From: Rhizobiales bacterium Ga0077545
GTDB taxonomy: Bacteria; Pseudomonadota; Alphaproteobacteria; Rhizobiales; Methylopilaceae
DNA length: 64,000 bases
Direction: 5' to 3'
Assembly (NCBI GenBank): GCA_001464335.1
Contig: LNEV01000016.1
Location: 62,001-126,000, forward strand
Shown here one piece after another: positions 1 to 9,037 of the stretch; within the stretch, counting starts at the first letter, position 1; every line of letters begins with the position of its first letter. The translations under genes were made by a program, and so were the position numbers. Below the pieces are notes generated by a model. The model did not search any database. It saw only the letters and a program-made list of their open reading frames with translations, and was not told where the DNA came from.

Positions 1-1527
1 TTCGGCGACAAGTTCGGGTTTCGTCCAGACAACACCGCGCCGCGCCTCGGCGGAAAGCGTCGACGCAAACGCCGTCTTCGGCGTCGTCAGGCCGTCCAGC
101 TTCTTCCAGATGTCTCCGGCCGATTTTCGCGTGAACCCCGTGCCGACACGCCCGGCAGGGATCAGACGGCCCTTCTCGTAATAGCCGAGGACGAGCGAGC
201 CGACCGCGCGCGGCTGCGCGGCGGACGGCACATAACCCACAATGACGAATTCGGCGCGGTCCGTACATTTGACCTTGACCCAATCCGGTCCGCGTCCTGA
301 GCGGTAGGGAGCGTTGGCGCGCTTGCCGATGATGCCTTCGAGCCCCAGCCGGCAGGCGTGGCGCACCATCTCCTCGCCATTGCTCTCGAAATGCTCGGAA
401 TAGCGCAGCCGCTCGTGCGGGTGCGCGGCGATGAGGGCGGCCAAAGCCTCCTTGCGCGCGCGCAGAGGCTGGCCGGTGAGATCCTGTCCATCGAGATGAA
501 GAAGATCGAAAGCGAAATAGATCGACCGTGCGGACACCTTCTTGCCGCCGCGTCCGCCGAGGTCCTGCTGCAGAAGCGAAAAACTGGAAACCCCGCTCTC
601 GTCTTCGACCACCGCCTCGCCATCCAGGATGGCGGTCTTTGCGGGCAGCGCGGCCACGGCTTCGGCAATGGCCGGAAAGCGCGCCGTCCAGTCGAGACCG
701 TTGCGGGTGAACAGCGTGACCTTGCCCTTGTCCAGACGCGCCTGCAGGCGATAGCCGTCGAACTTGACCTCGTAGAGCCAGTCTTTCGCTGACAGCGGTT
801 GCGCGACGAGGGTGGCAAGCTCGGGCGGAACGAAGCCGGGGAGCGCCGCGCGTTTGCCGGAGGCGCGTGAGGTGGCGGCCGCCTTTGCGGGTTTCGGTTT
901 CGGCGCCTCTCTTGAATTGACGCTGTCGCCCTTGTTCGATGTCCAGACGCGCTCCTTTGCCTTGGCGATCTCGGGTAGCGAGCGCCCGGAGACGACCGAA
1001 AGGCCGGCCTCTTCCAGAATGTCGGGATCGCCCTCCCCGCGCGCGGCCTCGTCGTCGGATTTGATCAGAAGCCAGGGCTCGGTTTTCTCGCGCGCCTTCT
1101 TCTTCATGCGGACGAGATGCCAGCGTCCCGACAATTTCTCCCCGTGTAGTTCGAATTCGAGATGGCCTTTCTTCAGGCCCCTGTGCGGATCGCCGTCCGG
1201 CTGCCAGGTGCCGCGATCCCAGATCATCACCGTGCCGCCGCCATATTGGCCCTTGGGAATGATGCCCTCGAACGCATTGTAGGCGATGGGGTGGTCTTCG
1301 GTCTGAACGGCGAGGCGCTTTTCGGTGGGCACGAGGCTCGGGCCGCGCGTGACGGCCCAGCTTTTCATCACGCCGTCGAGTTCGAGCCGGAAATCGTAAT
1401 GCAGGCGCGTCGCATCATGCTTCTGCACGACGAACGCAAAACCGCTCGCCGCGCCTTCTTCCGGAGCGGGCTCGGGGGTTTTCGAAAAATCGCGCTTCTG
1501 GCGATAGGCATCGAGCGTTTTCGGCAC
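1..1527 (-). CDS. ligD: ATP-dependent DNA ligase LigD (partial, runs off left edge)
   Basis: This is the bacterial non-homologous end-joining ligase, which seals double-strand breaks together with Ku. The visible 509 residues start at a GTG (MPKTLDAYRQKRDF). They hold an N-terminal 3'-phosphoesterase domain (about residues 20-160, with the KHDATRLHYDFRLE motif) and then an ATP-dependent ligase domain. Ligase motif I is EVKFDGYR, whose lysine is the adenylated residue, and the motif DGEAVV follows. An Ala/Lys/Pro-rich linker near residue 200 separates the domains. The C-terminus is cut by the window, so it cannot be seen whether a primase/polymerase domain follows. Ku and a BRCT-like protein lie upstream in the same direction. 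Identification is firm and the GTG start is likely. Confidence 0.95.
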   Translation of the reverse strand, partial: MPKTLDAYRQKRDFSKTPEPAPEEGAASGFAFVVQKHDATRLHYDFRLELDGVMKSWAVTRGPSLVPTEKRLAVQTEDHPIAYNAFEGIIPKGQYGGGTVMIWDRGTWQPDGDPHRGLKKGHLEFELHGEKLSGRWHLVRMKKKAREKTEPWLLIKSDDEAARGEGDPDILEEAGLSVVSGRSLPEIAKAKERVWTSNKGDSVNSREAPKPKPAKAAATSRASGKRAALPGFVPPELATLVAQPLSAKDWLYEVKFDGYRLQARLDKGKVTLFTRNGLDWTARFPAIAEAVAALPAKTAILDGEAVVEDESGVSSFSLLQQDLGGRGGKKVSARSIYFAFDLLHLDGQDLTGQPLRARKEALAALIAAHPHERLRYSEHFESNGEEMVRHACRLGLEGIIGKRANAPYRSGRGPDWVKVKCTDRAEFVIVGYVPSAAQPRAVGSLVLGYYEKGRLIPAGRVGTGFTRKSAGDIWKKLDGLTTPKTAFASTLSAEARRGVVWTKPELVAE

Positions 1528-1577
1528 GCCGATTCAACTCGTGCGCCACGAATGCGTTCCCTTCCGGTGGAAGGTCC

Positions 1578-2684
1578 TCAACTCGCCGCGATGCTGAGGC
1601 CGCGCATGCGGAACCGGCATTCCACCGCGCGTGCGCGTGCCGTATCGGCAGCGGGCGTTCCATGTTCCAGAACGCTGAAATGCTCCCAGACCGGCAAGGC
1701 ATCGGCGAAGCGCTCGAGCCGGTGCAGCAGCAGCGCCAGATTGTACGCCGCGTCGGCATAGCCCCCGGAAATGCCCAAAGCCTCGCAGTAATGGGTGATC
1801 GCCTCGTCCACGTGACCGGCATCCTCCTCCGCGACGGCGATGTTGAACCAGGCCTCGGGGAAACAGGGCGCGCGCTCGATGGCCTTCTTCCACATGATGC
1901 GGGCTTCGGCGCCGCGGCCCTGCGCGTCCAGCACATTTCCGAGATTGAACGGCGACACCGGATCCTCGCGGTCGATCTTCATCGCAAGGTCATAAAGACG
2001 CTCGGCCGCCGGAAGATCGCCGAGCATTTCAGCCTCTTCCGCGCATTCGATGATGTCGTCGAGCTTTTCGGGCGGCGCATCGAGCGGCAGCGCGAACTGC
2101 CCGTCGATATGGGCGAGCACGCCTTCGATGTCGCGGCAGATGGAACCGTCGGCCCCCAAAGTCAGGCGCACTTCGCTGAGCTTCAGGCCATCGCGCCGGA
2201 GCGCCACCGCTGCCGCTACCAGCGCGGCGAAATCGCAGCCCGCGCGCAGCAGGCGTGCCGCTTCCTTCGCGCAGACGAGATCGCGATATCCGTACAATTC
2301 GTCGACCGGCTCGATCACGTCGAACAGCGCCAGCCAGAACAGAAGTTCCTCTTCGAGGCCGGACAGGCGCGCGATCTCGGCCGCGCTCATCCACCGGCTG
2401 TCGTCGCCGGGCGGCGGCGCGAGGCCGAGGCTGCGCTGGAACTGAAGCTCGCTGACGAGCGAGGCATGATCGGGCATCCGCTCCAGCACATCGATCATGC
2501 GCGAGCCGGACAGAAGCGCATGCGCGGTTCCGCTGCCGATGGCAACGAGCGTCACACGTTTCTTGAGACGTTTGTGAAGTTGCGCGCCGGCTTTCGAGAC
2601 GGCGGCGCCAAGTGCCCGCCGCGTCAGACCGTGCACGCGGCCAAGGACAAAAACAGAAGCGCGGTCGAGGTTCAGCATCCCCAT
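1578..2684 (-). CDS. BRCT-like / MerR-like / TPR protein of the NHEJ cluster
   Basis: This 368-residue protein lies between ku and ligD in the same direction, 50 bases before ligD. Its N-terminus (about residues 3-60: ASVFVLGRVHGLTRR, then a Gly-rich VTLVAIGSG segment) looks like a BRCT fold. The next part (about 90-150: WMSAAEIARLSGLEEELLF, then YGYRDLVCAKEAARLL) resembles a MerR-type winged helix. The last 180 residues are TPR-like helix pairs (SPFNLGNVLDAQGR, EAWFNIAVAEEDAG, DAAYNLALLLHRLER). It may be an end-joining accessory or regulator. The domain reading is by eye and the function is inferred from context. An ATG two codons downstream (2678) is an equally possible start. Confidence 0.8.
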   Translation of the reverse strand: MGMLNLDRASVFVLGRVHGLTRRALGAAVSKAGAQLHKRLKKRVTLVAIGSGTAHALLSGSRMIDVLERMPDHASLVSELQFQRSLGLAPPPGDDSRWMSAAEIARLSGLEEELLFWLALFDVIEPVDELYGYRDLVCAKEAARLLRAGCDFAALVAAAVALRRDGLKLSEVRLTLGADGSICRDIEGVLAHIDGQFALPLDAPPEKLDDIIECAEEAEMLGDLPAAERLYDLAMKIDREDPVSPFNLGNVLDAQGRGAEARIMWKKAIERAPCFPEAWFNIAVAEEDAGHVDEAITHYCEALGISGGYADAAYNLALLLHRLERFADALPVWEHFSVLEHGTPAADTARARAVECRFRMRGLSIAAS

Positions 2685-2771
2685 CCCACCGCGGACGCGC
2701 GGTGAACACGAATCACGTCCGCAGATCAAAGTGTGCGGCAGGTTTGCTGAAAAGTCCGAACTTTTTTAAGT

Positions 2772-3686
2772 CTAGCCGCTCGCGCGTTTGCGCGCGGGTT
2801 TTTGGGCAACACTCTTTTTCGTGGTCTTGGCGGCAGCGCCCTTGGCTGTATGAGCCTTGCTTTTCTCGGCAGGGCGGCGCGCCGGCTCGTCCTTGCCTGC
2901 TTTTGCGCCCTTCTCGCTCTCGATCGAACGGCGCAGCGCATCCATCAGGTTGACGACATTCGACGGGCGCTCCTGCTTCGGCGCCGTGATCTCGACGCCC
3001 TGCTGCTTGGCGCGCAGCATCTCGATCAGCGCATTCTCGTAGCGATCCTCGAACCGCTCCGGATCGAACTTGCCCTTCTTCTTGTCGATGATGTGCTCGG
3101 CGAGATCGAGCATCTCCTCGGAAATCTTCACATCGCCGATGTCGTCGAAATAGGCGTCGTCCTCGCGCACTTCGTATTTGTAATGCACGTTCGTCATCAG
3201 GATGCCCTTGCCGCGCGGCGAAAGCGCGACGATGCGCTCGCGGCGGTTGAGGATCAGCTTTCCGAGCCCGACGACCTTCTTTTTCTTCATCGCCTCGCGG
3301 ATGACGGCGAACGCCTCCTCGCCGACCTTGTCGTCGGGCGCAAGGTAATGCGTGCCGTCGAGAAAGACCGTGTCGATCTCGCTTTCGGGCACGAATTCCG
3401 TGATGTCGATCGTGTGGGAGGATTCAAGCTGGACCTTATCGAGGTCCTCGTCCTCGACCGTCACGTAATTGCCCTTGGCGAATTCGTAACCGCGCACGCG
3501 GTCTTCGCGCTCGACGACATCCTCCGTCACCGAATCCACCATGAGCTGCTTGAGTCGGTTTCCGGTGTCGCGATTCAACGTGTTGAAGGAAATCCGTTCC
3601 GATGCGGTCGTCGCCGGGAACATCGCGACGGGGCACGAAACCAGCGACAATTTGAGATAACCTTTCCAGGATGCACGCGGGGCCAT
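2772..3686 (-). CDS. ku: Non-homologous end-joining protein Ku
   Basis: This 304-residue bacterial Ku protein binds DNA ends as a homodimer and recruits LigD. It starts MAPRASWKGYLKLSLVSCP, the typical Ku opening (W-KG-L-LSLV-cPV). The beta-barrel core runs to about residue 250, with LEPSHTID-like (LESSHTIDI) and YYLAPD-like (HYLAPDD) family motifs. A Lys/Ala-rich tail follows, as in long Ku homologues, and could aid DNA binding. The ATG at 3686 is preceded by CGGAGAA at suitable spacing. It is the first gene of the ku/BRCT-TPR/ligD run, with 87 bases to the next gene. Confidence 0.96.
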   Translation of the reverse strand: MAPRASWKGYLKLSLVSCPVAMFPATTASERISFNTLNRDTGNRLKQLMVDSVTEDVVEREDRVRGYEFAKGNYVTVEDEDLDKVQLESSHTIDITEFVPESEIDTVFLDGTHYLAPDDKVGEEAFAVIREAMKKKKVVGLGKLILNRRERIVALSPRGKGILMTNVHYKYEVREDDAYFDDIGDVKISEEMLDLAEHIIDKKKGKFDPERFEDRYENALIEMLRAKQQGVEITAPKQERPSNVVNLMDALRRSIESEKGAKAGKDEPARRPAEKSKAHTAKGAAAKTTKKSVAQKPARKRASG

Positions 3687-3752
3687 GAAAGTGTTCTCCG
3701 GAACGCAAAGGTTCTCCTTAACGGCGCTCACGTTGCTGCGGTTCCCGGAACG

Positions 3753-3792
3753 AAAAAAGCCGGACAGAGCGTTGAGCTTCTGTCCGGCTTTA
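3753..3792 (-). terminator. Rho-independent terminator
   Basis: A perfect 13-bp inverted repeat (AAAGCCGGACAGA at 3756-3768 against TCTGTCCGGCTTT at 3779-3791) has a 10-base loop. A run of six A on the plus strand (3753-3758) becomes a U-run for minus-strand transcription. It ends the SDR/GST transcript before the ku promoter region. Confidence 0.8.
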
Positions 3793-3914
3793 TGAAGACT
3801 GCCTCGGCGAGGGGCTGGGGGGCTGAGAAATCGCCGCGGCTGTCTCTGCACCAACAACCCGCCACCCCGGCACCCGGTTCCGCCGGTTTCAAAAAAAATT
3901 TGAAAATCGCAAAA

Positions 3915-4808
3915 TTATTTTCCCTCCCCCGCCGCAAGGAGGGATGTGAGCCCTTCGCGGTAGGTCGGGAACCGCAGGTCGACGCCGAGTTCTTCCTTGA
4001 GACTCCTGGCCAAAACACGCTTGTTCTCGCTCCAGAACGTCTTTGCCATGTCCGACATCCGGGCATCGTCATAGGCCACCAGAGGCGGCGGCTCGACGCC
4101 GAGCAGCCCGGCGGCATACGCAACGACCTCGTGGGCGGGCGCCGGTTCGTTGTCGGCAAGGTTAAAGACCGGCCCGGCCTCGGGCAGCTCAAGACCCGCC
4201 GCAACCACATGCGCGATGTCGTCGACGTGAATACGGTTAAAAACCTGCCCCTCCCGGGTCACGCGCCGCGCATTTCCTTCTTTCAGGTCGACGAGTGCGT
4301 TGCGACCGGGCCCGTAAATGCCCGACAGGCGAAACAGCTGTACCGCCCTGCCCGGCGCGGCAAGGTCGCGCCAGCTCTGTTCGGCGGCGGCGCGCCAGAT
4401 GGAGCGCGTATTGCCCGGACGCACCGGCGCGGTCTCGTCGATCCAGGCGCCGCCGGTATCGCCGTAGACGCCGGTCGTCGACAGATAGCCGATCCAGCGC
4501 AGATGGCCGCTCGCCTTCAGCACATCTCCCAGCGCGGCCAGCACCGGATCGCCCTCAGGGCCGGGAGGTACGGACACGAGGACATGGCTCGCAGCGGCGG
4601 CGGCCTCGCGAAGGTCCGGCGAAGCCTCGCCCGCAAAGGGGAAGGTTTCGACGCCCCGCGCGGCGAGGCTTTCCAGTTTGTCCGCACGGCGCGCGGTCGC
4701 GGCCACACGCGCAAAGCGTGTGCCGTACAACTCCACGAACCGGGTTGCGCTGTAGCCCATGCCGAGCACGAGCAGGAAGGGATGGGGTTCAGAAGTCGAG
4801 ATCGGCAT
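3915..4808 (-). CDS. SDR-family NAD(P)-dependent epimerase/reductase (YeeZ-like)
   Basis: This 297-residue Rossmann-fold protein has an N-terminal nucleotide-binding motif (LVLGMGYSATRFVE, an atypical GxGYxA form seen in YeeZ-like proteins). It also has a STTGVYGD segment and a conserved GIYGPGRNALVDL stretch of extended SDR enzymes. It probably acts on a nucleotide-linked or sugar-like substrate in the cytoplasm, but no substrate can be assigned. It overlaps the upstream GST gene by 20 bases, so the two are co-transcribed and end at the 3.77-kb terminator. Confidence 0.85.
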   Translation of the reverse strand: MPISTSEPHPFLLVLGMGYSATRFVELYGTRFARVAATARRADKLESLAARGVETFPFAGEASPDLREAAAAASHVLVSVPPGPEGDPVLAALGDVLKASGHLRWIGYLSTTGVYGDTGGAWIDETAPVRPGNTRSIWRAAAEQSWRDLAAPGRAVQLFRLSGIYGPGRNALVDLKEGNARRVTREGQVFNRIHVDDIAHVVAAGLELPEAGPVFNLADNEPAPAHEVVAYAAGLLGVEPPPLVAYDDARMSDMAKTFWSENKRVLARSLKEELGVDLRFPTYREGLTSLLAAGEGK

Positions 4809-5481
4809 AGACGGCGGACGGCGGCATGCCGACCACGCGGTCGGCGATCAGGGTCCGGAAACTCGGGCGCGATTTGATGCGCGCATACCATGCGCGCGCG
4901 CTGTCGTCCTCCGCCCACGGCACGTCGCCGAGATAATCGACCACGGAAATGTGCGCGGCGGCCATGAGATCGGCATAGCTCAGCCGGTCGCCGGTCAGCC
5001 AGTTCCGCTGGCGGATCAGGAAGCCGATATATTTGAGATGGTAGCGGATGTTGTTCTTGGCCGCGCGGATCGCGGCCGGATCGGGCGAGCCGCCGCCGGC
5101 CGCCGTTGGGATGAAGCGCTTGTAGATCTTTTCCTGAACGAGCGGGCCCGAGACTTCTTCGGCGAATTTCTCGCCGAACCACGCCATCAGGCGGCGCACC
5201 TCGACACGCTGCAGCGGGCTTTCGGGCAGAAGGCGCCGGTCGCCGAGCGCGAGGCCGCGCGTCTCGTCCAGCCATTCGGCGATGATCGTCGCGCCGGGAA
5301 CCGCCGCGACCTGCTCCTCGGCCAGAACCGGCGTCGCGCCGGCGGGGTTGAGCGCCAGAAAACCCTCGCGCCGCTCCCACACTTTTTCTTCGATCAGATC
5401 CACGTCCATGCCCATCTCGCTCATCACGAGACGCACGAAGCGCGAGAAGGGACAGAACGGCTGATGATACAGGATCGCCAT
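4789..5481 (-). CDS. Glutathione S-transferase family protein
   Basis: This 230-residue cytosolic protein has the two-domain GST layout. The N-terminal thioredoxin-like domain starts MAILYHQPFCPFSRFVRLVM, a CPFS redox-type motif at residues 10-13. It contains the cis-proline region GATPVL and the E/S glutathione-binding segment near IIAEWLDET. An all-helical C-terminal domain follows, with the N-capping motif DRLSYADLMAAAH. It likely conjugates or reduces with glutathione; the substrate is unknown. The start was chosen at 5481 because the canonical GST strand begins there and further upstream reading has no GST similarity. Confidence 0.9.
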   Translation of the reverse strand: MAILYHQPFCPFSRFVRLVMSEMGMDVDLIEEKVWERREGFLALNPAGATPVLAEEQVAAVPGATIIAEWLDETRGLALGDRRLLPESPLQRVEVRRLMAWFGEKFAEEVSGPLVQEKIYKRFIPTAAGGGSPDPAAIRAAKNNIRYHLKYIGFLIRQRNWLTGDRLSYADLMAAAHISVVDYLGDVPWAEDDSARAWYARIKSRPSFRTLIADRVVGMPPSAVYADLDF

Positions 5482-5631
5482 GAAGGGGTCTTGGCTACCA
5501 CCGGACAGGTTGCAGGGAAAAGGTCGCAAGGCGCGGGAATGGCGCGTCCTTTCGTCCCCGTATAGAACCCGACCTGACCCCCGGCAACAGATTCGGGCCG
5601 TGGGCGGTCTCAACAAACGGGGACAGGCCAC

Positions 5632-6438
5632 ATGGATGCGATGCGGATGCTGGACGCCCTCATTCTGGGCGTGGTCGAGGGCGCAACCGAGTTCATCCCC
5701 GTTTCGTCTACCGGGCATATTCTCCTGCTCGGCCATTTCCTGGGGTTCGAATCGACCGGCAAGACCTTCGAGGTCCTCATTCAGCTCGGTGCGATTCTCG
5801 CGATCCTCACCGTCTATTCGGCACGCCTGCTGAAGATCGCAACGGCTCTGCCGACCGATCCGGATGCGCGCCGTTTCGTGCTGGGTGTTCTCATCGCCTT
5901 TCTGCCGGCGGCCATCATCGGCGCGATGGCGCATGGCTTCATCAAGAGCGTGCTGTTCGAGACGCCGATGGTCGTCTGCGTCGCGCTCATCGTCGGCGGG
6001 ATCATCCTTCTGTGGGTCGACAGGCTCGACCTCACCGTCCGCCACGACGACGCGACGCGCTTTCCGCTTACGACCTATCTGGCGATCGGCTTCTTCCAGT
6101 GCCTGGCGATGATCCCCGGCGTCTCGCGCTCGGGCTCCACCATTGCGGGCGCGCTCCTGCTCGGCGCCAGCAAGCGCGCGGCGGCGGAGTTCTCGTTCTT
6201 TCTCGCAATGCCCACGATGGCCGGCGCCTTCGCCTACGATCTCTACAAGAACCGCGACGTGCTCTCGGCGGACGATCTCGTCATCACGGCCATCGGCTTC
6301 GTCGCGGCTTTCATCACGGCGGTCATCGTCGTGCGCAAAGTGCTCGACTATGTGTCGAAGCACGGCTTCTCGTTCTTCGCGTGGTGGCGGATCGTGGTCG
6401 GCTCGCTCGGGATTGTCGGGCTTCTTCTGGTCGGCTGA
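5632..6438 (+). CDS. uppP: Undecaprenyl-diphosphatase UppP (BacA family)
   Basis: This 268-residue integral membrane enzyme dephosphorylates undecaprenyl diphosphate so that the lipid carrier can be reused for peptidoglycan and polysaccharide synthesis. The two family signatures are present: [14 protein letters not shown] at about residues 17-30, and [17 protein letters not shown] around residue 160 with the catalytic Ser/Arg. There are seven or eight hydrophobic segments. In-frame ATGs at 5632, 5641 and 5647 compete; 5632 follows GGGGACAGG. It stands alone on the plus strand between minus-strand genes. Confidence 0.96.
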   Translation: MDAMRMLDALILGVVEGATEFIPVSSTGHILLLGHFLGFESTGKTFEVLIQLGAILAILTVYSARLLKIATALPTDPDARRFVLGVLIAFLPAAIIGAMAHGFIKSVLFETPMVVCVALIVGGIILLWVDRLDLTVRHDDATRFPLTTYLAIGFFQCLAMIPGVSRSGSTIAGALLLGASKRAAAEFSFFLAMPTMAGAFAYDLYKNRDVLSADDLVITAIGFVAAFITAVIVVRKVLDYVSKHGFSFFAWWRIVVGSLGIVGLLLVG

Positions 6439-6453
6439 CCGGAAGGCCCCCCC

Positions 6454-7431
6454 TTACACCGCGTGGATGTCGGTGAACTGCCCGGCCTTGCGGAAGCGGT
6501 AGAGATAGGACGGAACAACCGTCTCGAGCGCGGTCGCGCGCACGCCCAGCGCCTCAAGCACACGCCCCTGCTGGATTGCGGACGCCGAGACGACATTGTC
6601 GCTCTTCAGCAGCTCGACCTGGTCCTTTGTCAGAAGCGGCGACGGCAGAAGCTGAAGCAGGCCGGCCTGCATGCTCGCCACCGCAAACGGAACCGGCACC
6701 AGAAGGCGTTTGCGGCCCGTGGTCTTCAGAATGTATTCGAGGATCTGGCGGAAGCTCAAAATGTCGGGACCGCCGAGTTCGTAGGTGGCGGCACGCACCG
6801 CCCGCCCTTCGAGCGCCGCGGCAACGGCCTCACCGACATCGCCCGCAAAAACCGGCTGGAACTTCGTCTCGCCGCCGCCGATCAGCGGCAGGACCGGGGT
6901 GAACCGGGCAAGGCTGGCGAACATGTTCAGGAAATTGTCTTCGGGCCCGAACACGACGGATGGACGAAGAATGACGGCGTCTGGAAACGCCCGCCGCACG
7001 GCGGCTTCGCCTTCCGCCTTGGTGCGTCCGTAAACGGACGGCGAATTCGCGTCGGCCCCGAGCGCGGACATGTGGACAAGCTGCCCGACGCCCGCCGCGC
7101 TTGCGGCTTCCGCCACCCGGCGCGCGCCCTCGACATGCAGTTCGCCGAAGGTCTGGCGGCCGCTCTCGTGCAGCACCGCGACCAGATTGACGACCGCATC
7201 GGCGCCCTCGACGGCCGCGCGCACCGAAGCCTCGTTGCGCAGATTGGCCTGCACCGAAACGATCTGGCCGACCGAGCCGAGCGGCTGAAGATGCTGGGCG
7301 AGATCGGGACGGCGGCAGGCATTGCGCACGCGCCAGCCGCGCTCCGCCAGCGACCGGATGATGTGCCGCCCGAGGAAACCGGAGCCTCCGAATACGGTGA
7401 CGATCCGGTCCGAAACCAGTGCGCGCGGCAT
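6454..7431 (-). CDS. NDUFA9-like NAD(P)-binding protein (complex I-associated SDR)
   Basis: This 325-residue atypical short-chain dehydrogenase has a classic Rossmann start (VTVFGGSGFLGRHIIRSLAERG, glycines at about 14-20) and the segment HMSALGADANSPSVYGRTK. Alphaproteobacterial members are related to the mitochondrial complex I subunit NDUFA9 and may have a role in respiratory chain assembly or quinone chemistry. The start at 7431 follows GAAGAGGTC with 7-base spacing, which favours it over an upstream TTG. It converges with uppP. Confidence 0.88.
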   Translation of the reverse strand: MPRALVSDRIVTVFGGSGFLGRHIIRSLAERGWRVRNACRRPDLAQHLQPLGSVGQIVSVQANLRNEASVRAAVEGADAVVNLVAVLHESGRQTFGELHVEGARRVAEAASAAGVGQLVHMSALGADANSPSVYGRTKAEGEAAVRRAFPDAVILRPSVVFGPEDNFLNMFASLARFTPVLPLIGGGETKFQPVFAGDVGEAVAAALEGRAVRAATYELGGPDILSFRQILEYILKTTGRKRLLVPVPFAVASMQAGLLQLLPSPLLTKDQVELLKSDNVVSASAIQQGRVLEALGVRATALETVVPSYLYRFRKAGQFTDIHAV

Positions 7432-7686
7432 TTTCGACCTCTTCAAAAAAGACAGTGGCGTCTACCTAGGCCAAGCGGCGAAAACCGGCAAGACGGCTGT
7501 GCGCCGCGCCCGCGCGCGCAACCGCAGCCATCCCCGGATTTCGGTCAATTGTCGCCGACGCGCCCCGAAAAATCCCCGCCGGTCCAGCGGCTTTTCCCCG
7601 GCTGCGAGGGTCGGCGCACAGGCCCCGTTGAGGAAAACGGCAGCCCCGTTGACCGCAGCCGTTCGGCCCTCTATGACACCCGCCGT

Positions 7687-7773
7687 GCCCAGGTGGCGGA
7701 ATTGGTAGACGCACCAGCTTCAGGTGCTGGCGCTCGAAAGGGCGTGAAGGTTCGAGTCCTTTCCTGGGCACCA
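7687..7773 (+). tRNA. tRNA-Leu (anticodon CAG)
   Basis: The sequence folds as a type II tRNA. The 7-bp acceptor stem is GCCCAGG/CCTGGGC, the D-loop contains TTGGTAGACG, and the anticodon stem CCAGC/GCTGG carries loop TTCAGGT (anticodon CAG). A long variable arm precedes the TTCGAGTC T-arm, and CCA is encoded. An integrase fragment sits just beyond its 3' end, so this gene is a likely historical attachment site. Confidence 0.96.
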
Positions 7774-7839
7774 CTTATTTCTATTCGCCTGAATTGTTTG
7801 CGATTTTCCGACCGTTTCCCGCAGTGTTGAAGTTGCGGG

Positions 7840-8030
7840 ATCGTCGTTGGCCTTTGTGTCAGCGAAAGCTTTGAGGCACCGCTGCAATCGCGGCCGCCAC
7901 AACCGGCACGATGCCCTTTCTCGGTGTTTTCCGTGCGGATGGAGATCACGCCGTCGCGGACATGCTGCCGCCTCAGGCGCGCAAGATCGCCGCGTCGCAG
8001 GCCGGTGTACGCGGCAAGATCAAAGCCTAG
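7840..8030 (-). pseudogene. Remnant of a tyrosine recombinase/integrase
   Basis: Reading away from 8030 on the minus strand gives AAYTGLRRGDLARLRRQHV, then DGVISIRTE. This is the core of a phage-type integrase (the TGLRRGDL box contains a catalytic arginine). The following similarity (VPVVAAAIAAVPQ) is in another frame and hits a stop, and a third frame continues with DDPATSTLRETVG, so at least two frameshifts are present. The N-terminal and C-terminal catalytic parts are missing. It points at the 3' end of tRNA-Leu, as expected for an element that integrated there. Confidence 0.75.
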
Positions 8031-9037
8031 GCGGCAAGGCGCTCGGGCGGTATTTTCAAGGTCACAACGAGACCGTATTCTGCCCAGTTGTACGCGATCG
8101 AGCCGCGCAGATGGCCCGTCACGCTGCGTTCGACAAGCTTGGTCCCAAAACCCGGCGGGCTGTCCGGCGATTTGACTGTCGGCCCACCACTCTCCGTCCA
8201 TACCAATGTCACGGGCTTGTCGTGCGCAGTGCACGATACATCGAGGGTGCCGGTTTCCGCAGACAAAGCACCGTATTTGAGCGAGTTCGTCGCCAACTCA
8301 TGGATGATCAGCGACAGCATCGTAGTTGCAGATTCTCCAACGCTCATCCTTGGCACGGAAACCCGAATTCGGCCGCTGAAGGCGCCGAGGTCGTCGTATG
8401 GGGCGAGCAGTACCGACAGCAAGTCACCCAGCAGCACGGATGGGGCTTCGGTTTGACCGGGAACCGGACGGACGAGATCGTGCGCACGCCCGAGGGCCGT
8501 CAGCCGTAGTGTCAGTTCGCGCGCCATCTCGTTGGTCGTCTTGGTCGAACGCGATGTGAGCGCGGTGAGGCCGGCAGTAATTGCAAGCAAATTCTTCACG
8601 CGGTGGCTCATTTCCCCCGCCAGAAGCTCGCGCCCCTCTTCGGCCTGTTTGCGCCCCGTGACGTCTATGAAGATGCCGAACATGATCCGTTTGAGGATCC
8701 CGGCATCGTCTCCCTGGCCACGCGCGGAAATCCACTTCAATTCATCGCCGATCATGATCCGAAAATCGATTTCATATGGCCCGATGATTGCGCGCGTCGC
8801 CGTGAAAGCGGCCCGGACCCGGTCTCGATCGGCCGGGTGGATGTGAGCGGAAAGATCTTCGAAGCTGACGTCCGTACCGCGTGGGATTCCCCACAGATCA
8901 TAGGCATGGTCATCCATCGCCAAGGCATCGGTGTCCACATTCCACGACCAGAGTGTGACCCCGGCGGCCTCAATTGCCCGCACCAGATTCTGGGCTTCCC
9001 AAAGAAGTGGCTTCAATGTTGCCGCGGTCTTGGACAT
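8027..9037 (-). CDS. HWE-family sensor histidine kinase with PAS domain
   Basis: This 336-residue cytoplasmic kinase has no membrane segment. A PAS domain covers about residues 18-130 (LWSWNVDTDALAMDD, then IFIDVTGRK). The HWE kinase core follows: phospho-acceptor H145 in GEMSHRVKNLL, an N-box HELATNSLKYGALS near 246-259, and the WTESGGP segment that gives the family its W-x-E signature. The ATG at 9037 is preceded by GAGGAG six bases away. The stop codon abuts an integrase remnant, which suggests arrival on a mobile element. Many HWE kinases feed the general stress response; the partner here is unknown. Confidence 0.92.
   Translation of the reverse strand: MSKTAATLKPLLWEAQNLVRAIEAAGVTLWSWNVDTDALAMDDHAYDLWGIPRGTDVSFEDLSAHIHPADRDRVRAAFTATRAIIGPYEIDFRIMIGDELKWISARGQGDDAGILKRIMFGIFIDVTGRKQAEEGRELLAGEMSHRVKNLLAITAGLTALTSRSTKTTNEMARELTLRLTALGRAHDLVRPVPGQTEAPSVLLGDLLSVLLAPYDDLGAFSGRIRVSVPRMSVGESATTMLSLIIHELATNSLKYGALSAETGTLDVSCTAHDKPVTLVWTESGGPTVKSPDSPPGFGTKLVERSVTGHLRGSIAYNWAEYGLVVTLKIPPERLAA

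Noticed and set aside
2802..4877. A 691-codon plus-strand frame antisense to ku and the SDR gene
   Set aside because: It is the mirror of GC-rich coding sequence; the minus strand has clear Ku and SDR motifs, and this frame has none.
4789..6363. A longer 524-codon reading of the GST gene
   Set aside because: The first 294 residues are antisense to uppP and low in complexity; GST similarity starts at 5481.
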